Assembly: GCA_021029095.1 (NCBI GenBank)
Contig: JAJOHG010000006.1
Location: 744,001 to 808,000 of the forward strand
From: Phellopilus nigrolimitatus
Lineage: Eukaryota > Basidiomycota > Agaricomycetes > Hymenochaetales > Hymenochaetaceae
Direction of reading: 5' to 3'
Length of the DNA: 64,000 nt
Each line of letters starts with the position of its first letter. Position 1 is the stretch's first letter. Below are positions 34,201 to 43,681 of this stretch, piece by piece. A model generated the notes under the pieces. It was not told where the DNA came from. It did not search any database and was given only the letters and a program-made list of their open reading frames with translations. The position numbers and the translations under genes are program-made.

Positions 34201-35971
34201 ACCGCTCACACCTCTCGTTTCATCTCCTGACCCGCCAAACACAGAAGCGTGTGTCCTTTCCAAAAAGTCCGTTCAGCGCGAGAAGTCTCCATGCGACCCT
34301 GGGTACCTTGACTGGGAAACCATCAAGTATGAGTACTCTTTCGATAAATTGACAATTCCGGTTTGGCCGAGCTTAGTAAGTTTTGCGGCTGCTTTTAACT
34401 AAATGATGTTGATGACGTGTCATTGCAGTGGGATGGATTTGCCGAGCGTTTACGACTGCTGAAAGCCAGTAAGGGCAAACAGCCTTCAAGTTGCACGATA
34501 ACATTACTGCGTAAGGATTGGGACAGGCTGGATTTGGCACAGCGTCGAGCAGCCTTCAAACGCTCGAACGTGCATATCAGCGGGCCTCCGCAGACGCAGA
34601 CGCCATTATTTGGAATTAAGGACTGGTCATCACCAAACTTTGATGGTCTATTGAACCTTTCTCATCCTCGCCAGGTTCACGGTACGTTCATTAACATAAG
34701 GACGCTGCTGTTGACTAATCAAAATTTGCAGATCTCACCGTTCCGATCGTTGACGATGAAAACGCAAATCTGCGCAAAACTACACTTGGCAAAATGATCA
34801 ACTACATCACTGCTATGAAAAAGGAAGAGAGACTTGCGCCAATGAAAAACGCAAAGAGTAAAATGGGTGCTCAGTGTCTGAACGCACTAGATATCCCACT
34901 ATGTGGTACACTACCTGGAGTCAATTTTGACGTGTGAGTGAGTTGTGTGTTGGATGAGTGAAGTATTAAAAGAGGTCCTCAGCGAACTCGACGATTGCTC
35001 AAAGTTTGCCTTCCAAACCGATGACGCGTTCAAATGGCGCACCAAATTAGGGCTGAATTCGCTAGGGAATCGTTGGGGGTTACTTGCTCTGCAGTCCGCA
35101 CGCTCAGGAGTCCACATGGATGCAGGTGGAGGGTGCACTATGGTCCGTATGGTTCTTGGTAGCAAAGAGTGGCTTATCGCAACGGACCCCGATATGATAC
35201 CCGGTCCTCGTGGATGGCATCCTGAAGATTCAGACTGGGAATCTGTGTACTTGCGGCCTGGGGACGACCTGTACGTACACCTTGGTTCATGTTTAGTCCC
35301 TAAACTGAATGTCAACAATGCAACTAGGCTTATGCGACCTGGTACGGTCCACAGTGTCATCACTTTAGATGATTGCTTTGCCGTGGGTGGGCACTTCTAC
35401 CATTCGGGCTTGTTCATTGAAACCCTCAATGCAATGATCATCGAGCACTACCGTGGGAAATGGGTTACGAACACAGAACACACTCGCATGCCGATGCTTC
35501 TCCTCAAGGCATTGACGGGATACGCGGAGATTCTCCGTGATCAAAGTGAATGTAAGTGCGTTTCTTAAGGTTCAGTAACTGCTGCTAAATCAAGAAACAA
35601 AAGCAATTCGCTTTCCTGACTCGGTGCAACTCGCATTTCTTTTTATTCTCGTTCGCCATCTAGACCAGCTTGGACCTGAACTTCCAGAAGGCGCGAATGA
35701 GAGTTCGTGGACAGATTCACTGCAATTCAAATCTGACTTTATACACGCGCTCATTGTCTTACATGACTGCAACCGGATCATGACTGAGCGTTTCAGTCTT
35801 ACTTTTCAGAAAGAGCTGGCAAACGCAGAAGAGAATTTTTCCACTTTAGTGGCTGCTTTGAATGACAGCTTGGACGAGACTGAGATGGACAAGCTCGTCA
35901 CATGCATATGCATCTGCGGACTTTCCCACAAGCAGGCTGGCCGTTTCAAGGTCGATCCGCCGCCGTATTGA
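31289..35971 (+). CDS. Large protein with C-terminal JmjC-like dioxygenase domain, 9 exons, about 1370 aa
   Basis: Exons are 31289-32158, 32310-32392, 32453-32573, 32671-33501, 33560-34375, 34429-34681, 34732-34933, 34983-35551 and 35604-35971. Every junction is in phase and the total is 4113 nt. The N-terminal 600 residues are unrecognised. A highly charged, Lys/Arg/Glu/Ser-rich linker and a 32-residue tandem repeat follow. The C-terminal third carries SGVHMDAGGGCTMVRMVLGS and, about 77 residues later, RPGTVHSVITLDDCFAVGGH. The HxD...H triad (His about 1103, Asp about 1105, His about 1182) is that expected for Fe(II)/2-oxoglutarate JmjC enzymes, a family expanded in Agaricomycetes. Substrate unknown: histone or other protein demethylase or hydroxylase. 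No defect is visible. Joining the N-terminal exons to the JmjC exons is inferred from splice phase. Confidence 0.75.
33608..34141 (+). repeat. 96-bp coding minisatellite, five full units plus a partial one
   Basis: Five head-to-tail units (33608-34087) and a truncated sixth encode 32 residues each, beginning EDIV(T/M)SAAGDERSSIAPE and ending in DPEHKEMERR. The units differ at almost no base, so expansion is very recent. Copy number keeps the frame. Confidence 0.95.
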
Positions 35972-36341
35972 CTGACAAACAAGGCATCAGGAAGGAGGGC
36001 GTCCAGAGTGACGGCTAAAATGTTGCTGCCGATGGGCTTGTACGGGTAGCTGCGAATGTTGAGTGTACTGTCATCCTCTATTTTCTAATCTATTGCTACT
36101 TTCATAACTTTGCGACTCAGTTTGAACAATGTCAACCGAACGTGTATAAGGTGACATTTACTGTCACACGCCGATCTTTTCTGCATGATCGACGCGGAAT
36201 GGATGTGACATCCCCAATTTGCCCCCGACTAATTTATTTGGTTTCTATTTGGTAACCCCGGCTAATTTTCAACAGTTGGTTCTCGCTTTGTTCGCTTAAT
36301 ATCGACACGTCCTGCTGGCAACGTCGACCACTGGGCCCCAG
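35972..36341. other. Intergenic between the JmjC and DUF6532 genes
   Basis: Contains GTGACATTTACTGTCACACGCCGATC around 36149-36174 (quoted here in pieces: GTGACATTTACTG, TCACACGCCGATC), which resembles 20371-20393 beside the Plavaka transposase. No gene seen; the rest is probably the promoter of the following gene. Confidence 0.4.
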
Positions 36342-38979
36342 ATGGCTCCCAAAACTCGGAAAGCATCTAACGATGAAAATGGTGCTACCAATAAAGCAAG
36401 TACGTTAATTCTATTGAGATGCACGAGATGCTGCTTATCAGTATAAGTCGTCGCAGAAAAAGCTGGCAGTGGTAAGATGGGGCGAAGGGAGGTGGAGATA
36501 CTAAGACTGACGTCTACACAGGTGAAAAACGTGTCCCCGCTACCCGCAGCAGTACGCAAAGCGCCAGGAAGGACCCTTCGCCATACGTGCGGACGTCCAT
36601 GGACAAACACGGCGAAGACGACGAAGACGACAATGCAAATACCGGGGTGAAATCGAAAGGCAAAACCGTCGTAAGTGCAACTTCTGTTGAGATAGCTTTA
36701 TCTAACAAGGTCCGTATACTCACTAGGCAGCGAAAGAGAAGCCAAAGAATGTCAAGCAGACGAAGACTCAGCCTAAACCAAGACCAGTAAGCCTTACAAT
36801 GACGCGAGAAAACAAGCTTCATCTAAAACATATCGAAAGATTTTTGCAGCGGACGACGTATCGACTGAGACGACACGTGGCAGTCTATCAATGAAACGGC
36901 CGACGCTGAATGGAAAAGAAGCCGCTATCAAGAATAAACGCACGGCTTCCGACTCTCCTCTTAACTCGGTTCCTGCCAATGACAACATGGGAGGAAGGTC
37001 ACCTCTAGAGACGGACGGAATGACACAGATGGGTGAAGATGCGGACGAGTACGTTACGGTCCTATCGAACGATTTGGCTGCGTCCGATGGTGCTTACAAA
37101 TTCGTCAGCGACAACGACAGCGAGTTGGGAAGTGCTAGTGACAAAAACACTGGTGATGAAGATGGGGACGGAGGTCATCATGATTCTGAGTCTGATGCTG
37201 CAGAGGAGAAAGCGAAGTCAAAAGGCAAGGGGCGACGTATCTTCGAGTCTTCCGACTTTCTCTCCGGCAGTGACGAGGAAAATGAAGACATCGGTGATGC
37301 AATGGTGAGTCTCGTTTCATACTTCAGGGATAGATCATGCTCATATGTATTCAAAGGACCTCGATCTGCAGGCCGCGCGGTCTGCGCAGGGGAAAGATGT
37401 TCTAGAGAAGCATCGTGAGAAGATGAAGTCCGAAGGACACGCACGCAAGCAAGACAAAGGCTTGGAAGCCTTCGTGGCATGCAAGGAGAGCACGGTGTTC
37501 CAAACCAAGGGCACTCGAAAGGAATCGAATGGGCAGCAGGCGCAGTCAGGGCAGGTAAGTTCCCAAGTCTCATTGAGGCAGGCTGCTTTGATTCCTTCGC
37601 ACAGGCAGCCTGTCCGGAAGTGAGGAAGGTCCAAGCAGCTAGCGAGCGTCAGGGAAAGAGGGCTGTGGAGCCGTCTGCAGACACTGACTCTGATTCGGAT
37701 GGGCAACAGCAACCGCTTATAAAGAAGCGACGCAAGAGGCGCACGATTATCCGCAATGTCGAAGGTGAGTGCGGTATCCGGCTGAGCTGTACTTATAGTA
37801 TACTGATGGATATGCATTAGACGAAGAAAGACAGAAAGGAGATGATACACTTGGATATTACAAGGGTTCAATAAGACTCGCTCTGAAGTGCGCCGCACGG
37901 TTCTTTAGGTTGTATTGCTTTACATCTAAAGCATTCATATCACCCCGCGAAACCAAAGAAGATAGCAGACTCTGCTTTGGACTAGCTTGCCATGAAGTCT
38001 ACGGGGGGAATAGTGAGTCAATCGTCGCATTTAAGTGAGCAACTTTAACATAATTCTTTTATCTAGAAAGAGATCATCCACCGTTCAGCACGGCATTTGA
38101 AGCTCTGGTACGTCTCCTTAAACATTCCAAAAGGCATGCTGATATTTTTGTGTAGTTGGCGAAGGAACCCTGGGTCACGCGCGGAAAGTTGAAAGCAGCG
38201 GCGAAAGTCGTCATTAAAGAAGAGTACGACATAGCCCCACCGGCCTTAAACGGTCCCGAGTATGCTGATCTTTCGGCGAAAAGGAGAGAAAAAATGCGTG
38301 TTACGGCTGTCCGTTCAAAGGTAGAAGCACTGATTGGTACTGAAACGAACCCGACGAACATCTACGCATTTGCGAACAAAGTAAGTCGTCAAATTACATG
38401 TATGCGACATCGACGCACGCGCTAACTACACGCTGCAGAATGGCCGAGGAGAAGACACTATGCCGTTCAGTCATCCGGCAATTAAGGAGTTGATATTCCG
38501 CTTTGCCTTCAACAGCGCGGGCAAAGCTGATCCTCTCGTTTATGCGAGGCAAGACTGGCTTAACCCGATCCCGAAGAAAACCATTGCATTGGCAACGCTT
38601 GCGGTAAGCCCTGAAACTACCACAACATGTTATATGCTAACCCTTGGCGCCCAGCTCCATAATAGCCTGAACGAATTTGCCACCGGTCGGCACGTCGAAG
38701 TTGCATTCGATGAGAAAACATATTCTTCAGCTTACGTTGATATGGTTGCTCAACTACGTCGTCTCTCGCAGTCGCAGAATAAACGAGACATGCTGGCCGA
38801 TTGGCAAAGGAATGTTTATGCGGAAGGAATGTATGTTTTCTGTTGGATGTCTTCGCTATTGACGAACCGTAACTCAATTCATCCACAGGGAGAGGTGCGA
38901 TTCTCACCCGAGCTGCAAAGAATTTGCTGCAATTTACGTACCCTCGTCGGATATCGAACTCGACGAGCATGACAACTAG
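36342..38979 (+). CDS. DUF6532-type protein, 13 exons, about 664 aa
   Basis: Exons are 36342-36399, 36457-36471, 36522-36670, 36727-36786, 36840-37304, 37357-37554, 37605-37764, 37821-38012, 38067-38107, 38156-38380, 38439-38603, 38655-38830 and 38889-38979. All phases fit and the total is 1995 nt. The N-terminal 370 residues are Lys/Asp/Ser-rich and probably disordered (MAPKTRKASNDENG start, SDFLSGSDEENEDIGDAM). The C-terminal 270 residues are globular and contain FSHPAIKELIFRFAF, NPIPKKTIALATLALHNSLN and YVDMVAQLRRLSQ. This layout matches the basidiomycete-specific DUF6532 domain, of unknown function, often found in multigene families near transposons. Every splice site is canonical, including a 15-nt exon 2. 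No defect seen. The family call is from recalled consensus. Confidence 0.75.
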
Positions 38980-39129
38980 CCTCCGCGACTATGGGTTGAA
39001 GGGCAGCATTCATACAGTGCCTAATAGATAGCGTAGTACTCGGGTTGACTAGCTCACCATACAATCATATTTGTAGCTTTCGATTCAAATTTATATATGC
39101 AATTTGGATCCCTCCCCTGCCAGAATCGA

Positions 39130-39640
39130 TCCAACAAGATACCTACAGTGCTACGTACTATCAGCACAACGTACCTACAATGCTATGTACCTACAATGCT
39201 ACGTACCTACGTACCTACAATGCTACGTACCTACAATGCTATGTACCTACAATGCTACGTACCTACAATGCTACGTACCTACGTACCTACGTACCTACAA
39301 TGCTACGTACCTACAATGCTACGCACCTACGTACCTACGTACCTACAATGCTACGTACCTACAATGCTACGTACCTACAATGCTACGTACCTACGTACCT
39401 ACGTACCTACAATGCTACGTACCTACGTACCTACGTACCTACAATGCTACGTACCTACAATGCTATGTACCTACAATGCTACGTACCTATGTACCTACAA
39501 TGCTATGTTGGGCAATATAGTGGGTAGGTATCTATGAACCACTACAAAGCTACAATGCTACGTACCTACAATGCTACGTACCTACAATGCTATGTACCTA
39601 CGATGCTACGTACCTACATCACTATACAGCTACAGCGCTA
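39130..39640. repeat. TACCTACAATGCTACG minisatellite
   Basis: About 500 bp of 16-bp units TACCTACAATGCTACG mixed with 8-bp TACGTACC steps. All three plus-strand frames are open only because the unit lacks stop codons. Not a gene. Confidence 0.93.
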
Positions 39641-39731
39641 CATGCCTATAGTGCTATGGAACTATGGACCACCCACGCTATGTTGGGCAATATAGTGGGT
39701 AGGTATCTATGAACCACTACAAAGCTACATG
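39502..39731. repeat. Direct repeat of a roughly 50-bp block flanking minisatellite tail
   Basis: A block containing GCTATGTTGGGCAATATAGT and GGGTAGGTATCTATGAACCA occurs at about 39502-39553 and again at about 39678-39729. The copies are almost identical and the minisatellite resumes between them. Confidence 0.85.
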
Positions 39732-39739
39732 ACCTATAT

Positions 39740-40849
39740 TGTCCTATATAGGAGTGTGTAGCGTCGGAAAATTTCCTGATGTAGATGACATCCACGCTGC
39801 CTCGTCACACTGAGAATGCGCGGATGAAGTCTCAACTTGCGTGACAATACTGCTGGATGCCCCGCCGCTTTTTCTTCTCGTCTCACATATGAACGGCCCC
39901 CCTTTTTTCAACGTGCGCGCCCATTCTTTTTTCTCGCCTCGTCCTTCGTGCGCACCCAAGCGTTGTGCAGGCCGCGTACCTGGCGCCGTGCAAGGCCGAC
40001 CGCGTGGCACGCTCTGTTCGTCGACTTTGCGAGAATCAGGACGTCGCCCCCGTTGACCTAGAAAACGCGCCCGGAAAGTGCTCAGAGCTCGAGCCAGTCC
40101 CGTTCGGCGACATTGCAAATCTGCCAACAGAACCGGCAGCCGAGACAGCTGATGCGGCGCCAGAAACTGGTGACAGCGCGAAGGTCAGATTACAGGGTGA
40201 CGAGGATTTCGGAGATGTGTCTATGGGAAATGTGGCGGCGATGATGCGGACTCGGGCGACGACAGCGACGATGAGGATCCCGCGCAATTAGAGGCATGTG
40301 CCTCGGCGAGCGCCTGTTCGCATCGACCAAGGGCTGGCGCTGCTGGCACGTCAAGGTCAACCAGAACCAGCGCCGCTTCTCCATCGTCTCCGCATTCGCC
40401 GCATCCGGGCTTTCAGGGCTCGTCCTCGCGCATGGCCACTGTGCCGAGCAGTTGAAAAGGAGTCGCGTTGTTGCTGCCGCTTGATGGGGTCGAGCAAATC
40501 TCCGCGTCAGCATCGGCAGTTCTGGCAGCGGAGGCTCGTGTTCTGTGAATGGCGGCGGCATACCTCTGCGCGCGCACGTACAATCAGCACGTCGCGGTGC
40601 GTGTGGTGTTGCTCGTCCCGCGTACGGACTGCTTCTTTCTTCTGCCTTCCCCCCATTCATTTTGCATTGTAATTTATTTTCTCTTGTAATAATAATGGAT
40701 TGTAATATATACATGAACAGCAGAAAACAAAAAAAGTCCGACACCGTAGAGAGCGAGTGCAACAGCGAGCGACAGCGCGTAGTGAGCGGGCGATGATGGC
40801 GCGATGTTGTCTGTATTTAAGCTGCCCGTTTTTTTCCAGCATAGATTTA
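39740..40849. other. Possible decayed gene fragments, not identified
   Basis: Plus-strand frames at about 39960-40290 read KADRVARSVRRLCENQ, then an acidic DEDFGDVSMGN segment. With a frame change this leads to an Asp/Ser-rich stretch. They could be an exon of a lost gene, but no family is recognisable and no start or splice structure holds. The remainder is AT-rich non-coding sequence. Confidence 0.3.
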
Positions 40850-41236
40850 ATTTACTCTAAGATCTACATACAATGCAAAAGAAATGAAGGGCAACGGTGG
40901 AGAATTGAGGGAGATAGTCGTGCTCATCGTGCGGCACGATGAGCACGACTATGTCGTTGTCGCGGGCAGCGCGTGTTGATGGCGACGCGAAGTCGCGTGG
41001 ATCACCGGCGCGGGCAGCGCCGGCGATCCGCGCGTGGTGGCGAAGCCGGCGGCGATGTCGAGAAGCCGGTCCCCTCAGGGCCCCTCAGGGCTCTTGTTGA
41101 CATTACCAAGTTTTCAGTATTTATTGGCAGTATTATTCGCAGTATGGGCAGCAAGGCGCAAAAGGACCTAACTAGATGCGTAACTGCACCCCATTAAGCC
41201 CTCTAAGTAGATAAGCTAAGGGTAGGGGCACAGGTG
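40850..41236 (+). repeat. Dispersed repeat R1, copy 2
   Basis: Reverse complement of 14177-14580 with very few differences. Contains the same 39-bp hairpin (40914-40952: ATAGTCGTGCTCATCGTGC, one G, then its reverse complement). The homology ends at about 41,236 after GGCACAGGTG, exactly where the SEC27 fragment begins. Confidence 0.85.
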
Positions 41237-41295
41237 AGTTTATCACACTTTTCTTATTTTTATAAAAGCGAATCAAGCAATAAATTGACTGTACG

Positions 41296-42623
41296 CTACG
41301 CTAAAAACATGAAAAATGCTACGAAAAAGACAACAACGAAGACGAAAAACCAGTCGCCCACACCCCATACATTCTCCAGGTTCTCCGTGGGCGACATTGC
41401 GGTCGTAGCGAATTTCTTGCAGTCCTTGGACGTGAGCTCCGCGCTCCACGCGTCCACCGCTTTTGGCACCAGGCTGCGACGGGCGAAGCGTGTCAATCGC
41501 TCCGGCCTTCAGAGGAGAGGAGAGGCAGAGAGGCGGCTTACCTCGGTGCGTAGGTCCGTGCGAAGAGCGCTGCTTCCGGCGCGCGCTCCGTCTTCACGAG
41601 AAGGTTGACACAGGCCTCCGTGTCACCGAGCTGCAGCCGGCTGGTGAACGCCAGGTTGTTTTGCCCCTTCTCCTCTGCACAAAGCGGCTCTCTTTCAGCA
41701 AGACAGTCCTGGTTTGCAGCAAGCACGTTTGAGGGTTCTGCTTACCGGCCTGCCCGGCAAGCTTTGCGAGCCCGGCCCTGTCGCCGATCGCGAGGAGCAG
41801 GAGCATCAGCGCGCTGAGGTCGCCCGCGCGCTCGAAGCACTCCCGCGCGAGGTCGAAGCGCCACATGGCCAGCGCGCGGTCGCCAACGGCCTTCCACTTT
41901 GTCTCCGCCTCGGCGTCGGGTCTGGTTCGTGTGATCTCAAGCGCCGCGTCGAGGTCGTCAAGCTGTAGCGAGAGGTCGAACTTGTGGTCCGGGTCGGTCG
42001 TCACTTGGAGCGCCAATTCCTGCAGGTTTAAATAGTAGGAAATAGCGATGTAAATAGTGTGTCCATCATAGTCTGAACCATGCTCTTTACCTCGTGCTTC
42101 TAAAAATCGAGCGACCTTGTTCCGCTGTTCTTTTGGTATTGACGGTAGGATCTCGGCAGCAGTGTCAGTGTTGCCTCGAAGGATGGCCAATTGGTATTTG
42201 ATGAGGTTCAGGGAGAGGGAGTATCCGTAAATCCTGACTTCCTTGTCTGCGAGATACACGCGGTTCTGAGCGGGGATATAGCCTAGGAGATACATGGGGT
42301 TTATCAGAGCATTAGCGCGTGACATTATAATTTAAAGTGTATTCGCGCATGGGGAGGTGGACACTCTGGCCCTCGGGCGTCTCGACGTCCACAGCAGCCT
42401 GCAGATTCGTGGAGAGCACGTCGGTGTTGCGCGTGTAGACAAGCTTGCTGGCGGGGTCCATGCTGAGCGCGGGCTCGTCGCGGCCGAGCTTGACGACGAC
42501 AACGTCCTCATCGAAGCCGACCGCGACATCGTTCGTGTGCGGGCGCACGGCGAAGCACCACGCGCGCTCGAGCGCGTAGCTGAGCGTGTTATCGAGGCGG
42601 TGCGTACCGCTGTTCCAGAGGTT
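41296..42623 (-). pseudogene. SEC27: Coatomer beta'-COP fragment with internal deletion
   Basis: The parent is the WD40/alpha-solenoid beta' subunit of the COPI coat (Golgi-to-ER vesicles). The minus strand begins abruptly at LWNSGTHRLDNTLSYALERA and continues ALERAWCFAVRPHTNDVAVG and VKLGRDEPALSMDPASKLVY. At about 42,310 it jumps to MYLLGYIPAQNRVYLADKEV, a loss of roughly 150-200 residues with a frame change. The solenoid follows (ILRGNTDTAAEILPSIPKEQ, LALQVTTDPDHKFDLSLQLD, LARECFERAGDLSALMLLLL, ACVNLLVKTERAPEAALFAR). Introns with good GT/AG ends are retained (for example after GLAKLAGQA), so this is a genomic copy, not a retrocopy. The N-terminal WD40 propeller is missing and the C-terminus ends in a spurious hydrophobic tail. 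Non-functional fragment lying between halves of a dispersed repeat. Confidence 0.88.
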
Positions 42624-43118
42624 GGGGCGTGCATCGCCTTTTGCTGCAGAGGTCGATGGTGGAGAGAAGTCTTGTCACTCGAGTGAAAACCGTGAAATTT
42701 TTGGCGGAGGGTAGCGGAGTACAAAACTCAGCACGTGAGAGGAATTGTGCACAAGAGCACAAGTTCGAGCGAGTTCGACTGTTCGAACGACTGATTGATG
42801 TGTTGCGAGTTGTGGGACAATCTCAATTTACATAAGCCGTGTGTGCAGTTCGTTGGGCAAATTTATTTTAACTTAGCCAATTTTCTCATTCGCGTCGATC
42901 TCCTGAGCAAGTTGCAACGGAAAATCAGACGTCTAAATTGAGTCGCAACACAGCCCATCCGAGTTCACTCGATTTGAATCGAATACACAAGATTGTCTAC
43001 AATCTGCTACGATACGGCTCGATTTCACACGAGTGACTTTTCACTGGGCCTGAGGGGCCGCAACTTTTTTTTTTTTTTTTTGCGCGCACTGGCAAGGTTT
43101 TCTGAATCCGCTGTAATA
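42624..43118. repeat. Right half of the composite repeat around the SEC27 fragment
   Basis: The last part (about 43020-43117) is the reverse complement of 13572-13642 joined directly to 13900-13935, that is, the MITE-free version of that locus. Several ACTCGAGTG/CACTCG words occur between 42,680 and 43,040. No gene. Confidence 0.7.
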
Positions 43119-43679
43119 GAGTGTTTTCAAAGCTGATGGAAAATGCGTTTTATATTACACAAATGCAACTTACGTTTTCCATTAGCTCTAAGCGAGCGGC
43201 AGGCAACCGAAATTGCCGAAGTCTCTCGGCATCAAGAGTGCCGGAGACGTGACGAGGCTGGTGGGTGTTGATCGACATGGACATCCTGAAAAGGAAATAG
43301 AGTCTCAGCACCGTAGATAATCCTGTCTTTCATACCCGAAACTCGACTTAATTTGCAATACAAAAAACATTCTGTTGGCAGAATGCAATCTGACTTTCCC
43401 CAATCTCAAGCTGCCATAGAGTAAAAAAGAATAATAGACAGGTTCAAGAGTATGTTCTCTTTTTCGGATGTCCATGTCGATCAACCTGTAGGCGGACTTT
43501 GTTAGGCAAGAAGTCAGAGCTTCATCAGTCACAGTGAGGTCACAGCGGCTACAACCGAAGTGTGCGTTTACACATGATGTGCCGAAGGCATGCCGAGTGA
43601 ACTTAGAATTAAAGTTTCCATCAGCGATCGTGTCATTTTCCACTAGCAAAAGCATTTTCCATCAGCTTTGAAAACACTC
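43119..43679. mobile_element. TIR element with TA target duplication (561 bp)
   Basis: Both ends read GAGTGTTTTCAAAGCTGATG inward and stay identical for 28 bp. The flanks are TA (43117-43118 and 43680-43681), suggesting a Tc1/mariner-type MITE. An internal inverted pair, GTTGATCGACATGGACATCC (about 43267) and its complement (about 43467), adds a subterminal hairpin. No transposase frame. It sits at the outer edge of the left arm of the F-box inverted duplication. Confidence 0.85.
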
Positions 43680-43681
43680 TA

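Noticed and set aside
20660..35971. Whole Plavaka-to-JmjC stretch as one giant cargo-carrying transposon
   Set aside because: No matching ends or target duplication could be found for such a unit, and the hAT element inside it is independently delimited. Kept only as a possible motif link.
39130..39540. Three overlapping plus-strand open frames of about 140 codons
   Set aside because: They exist because the 16-bp unit has no stop codon in any frame. The predicted proteins are pure Tyr/Leu/Thr/Asn repeats.
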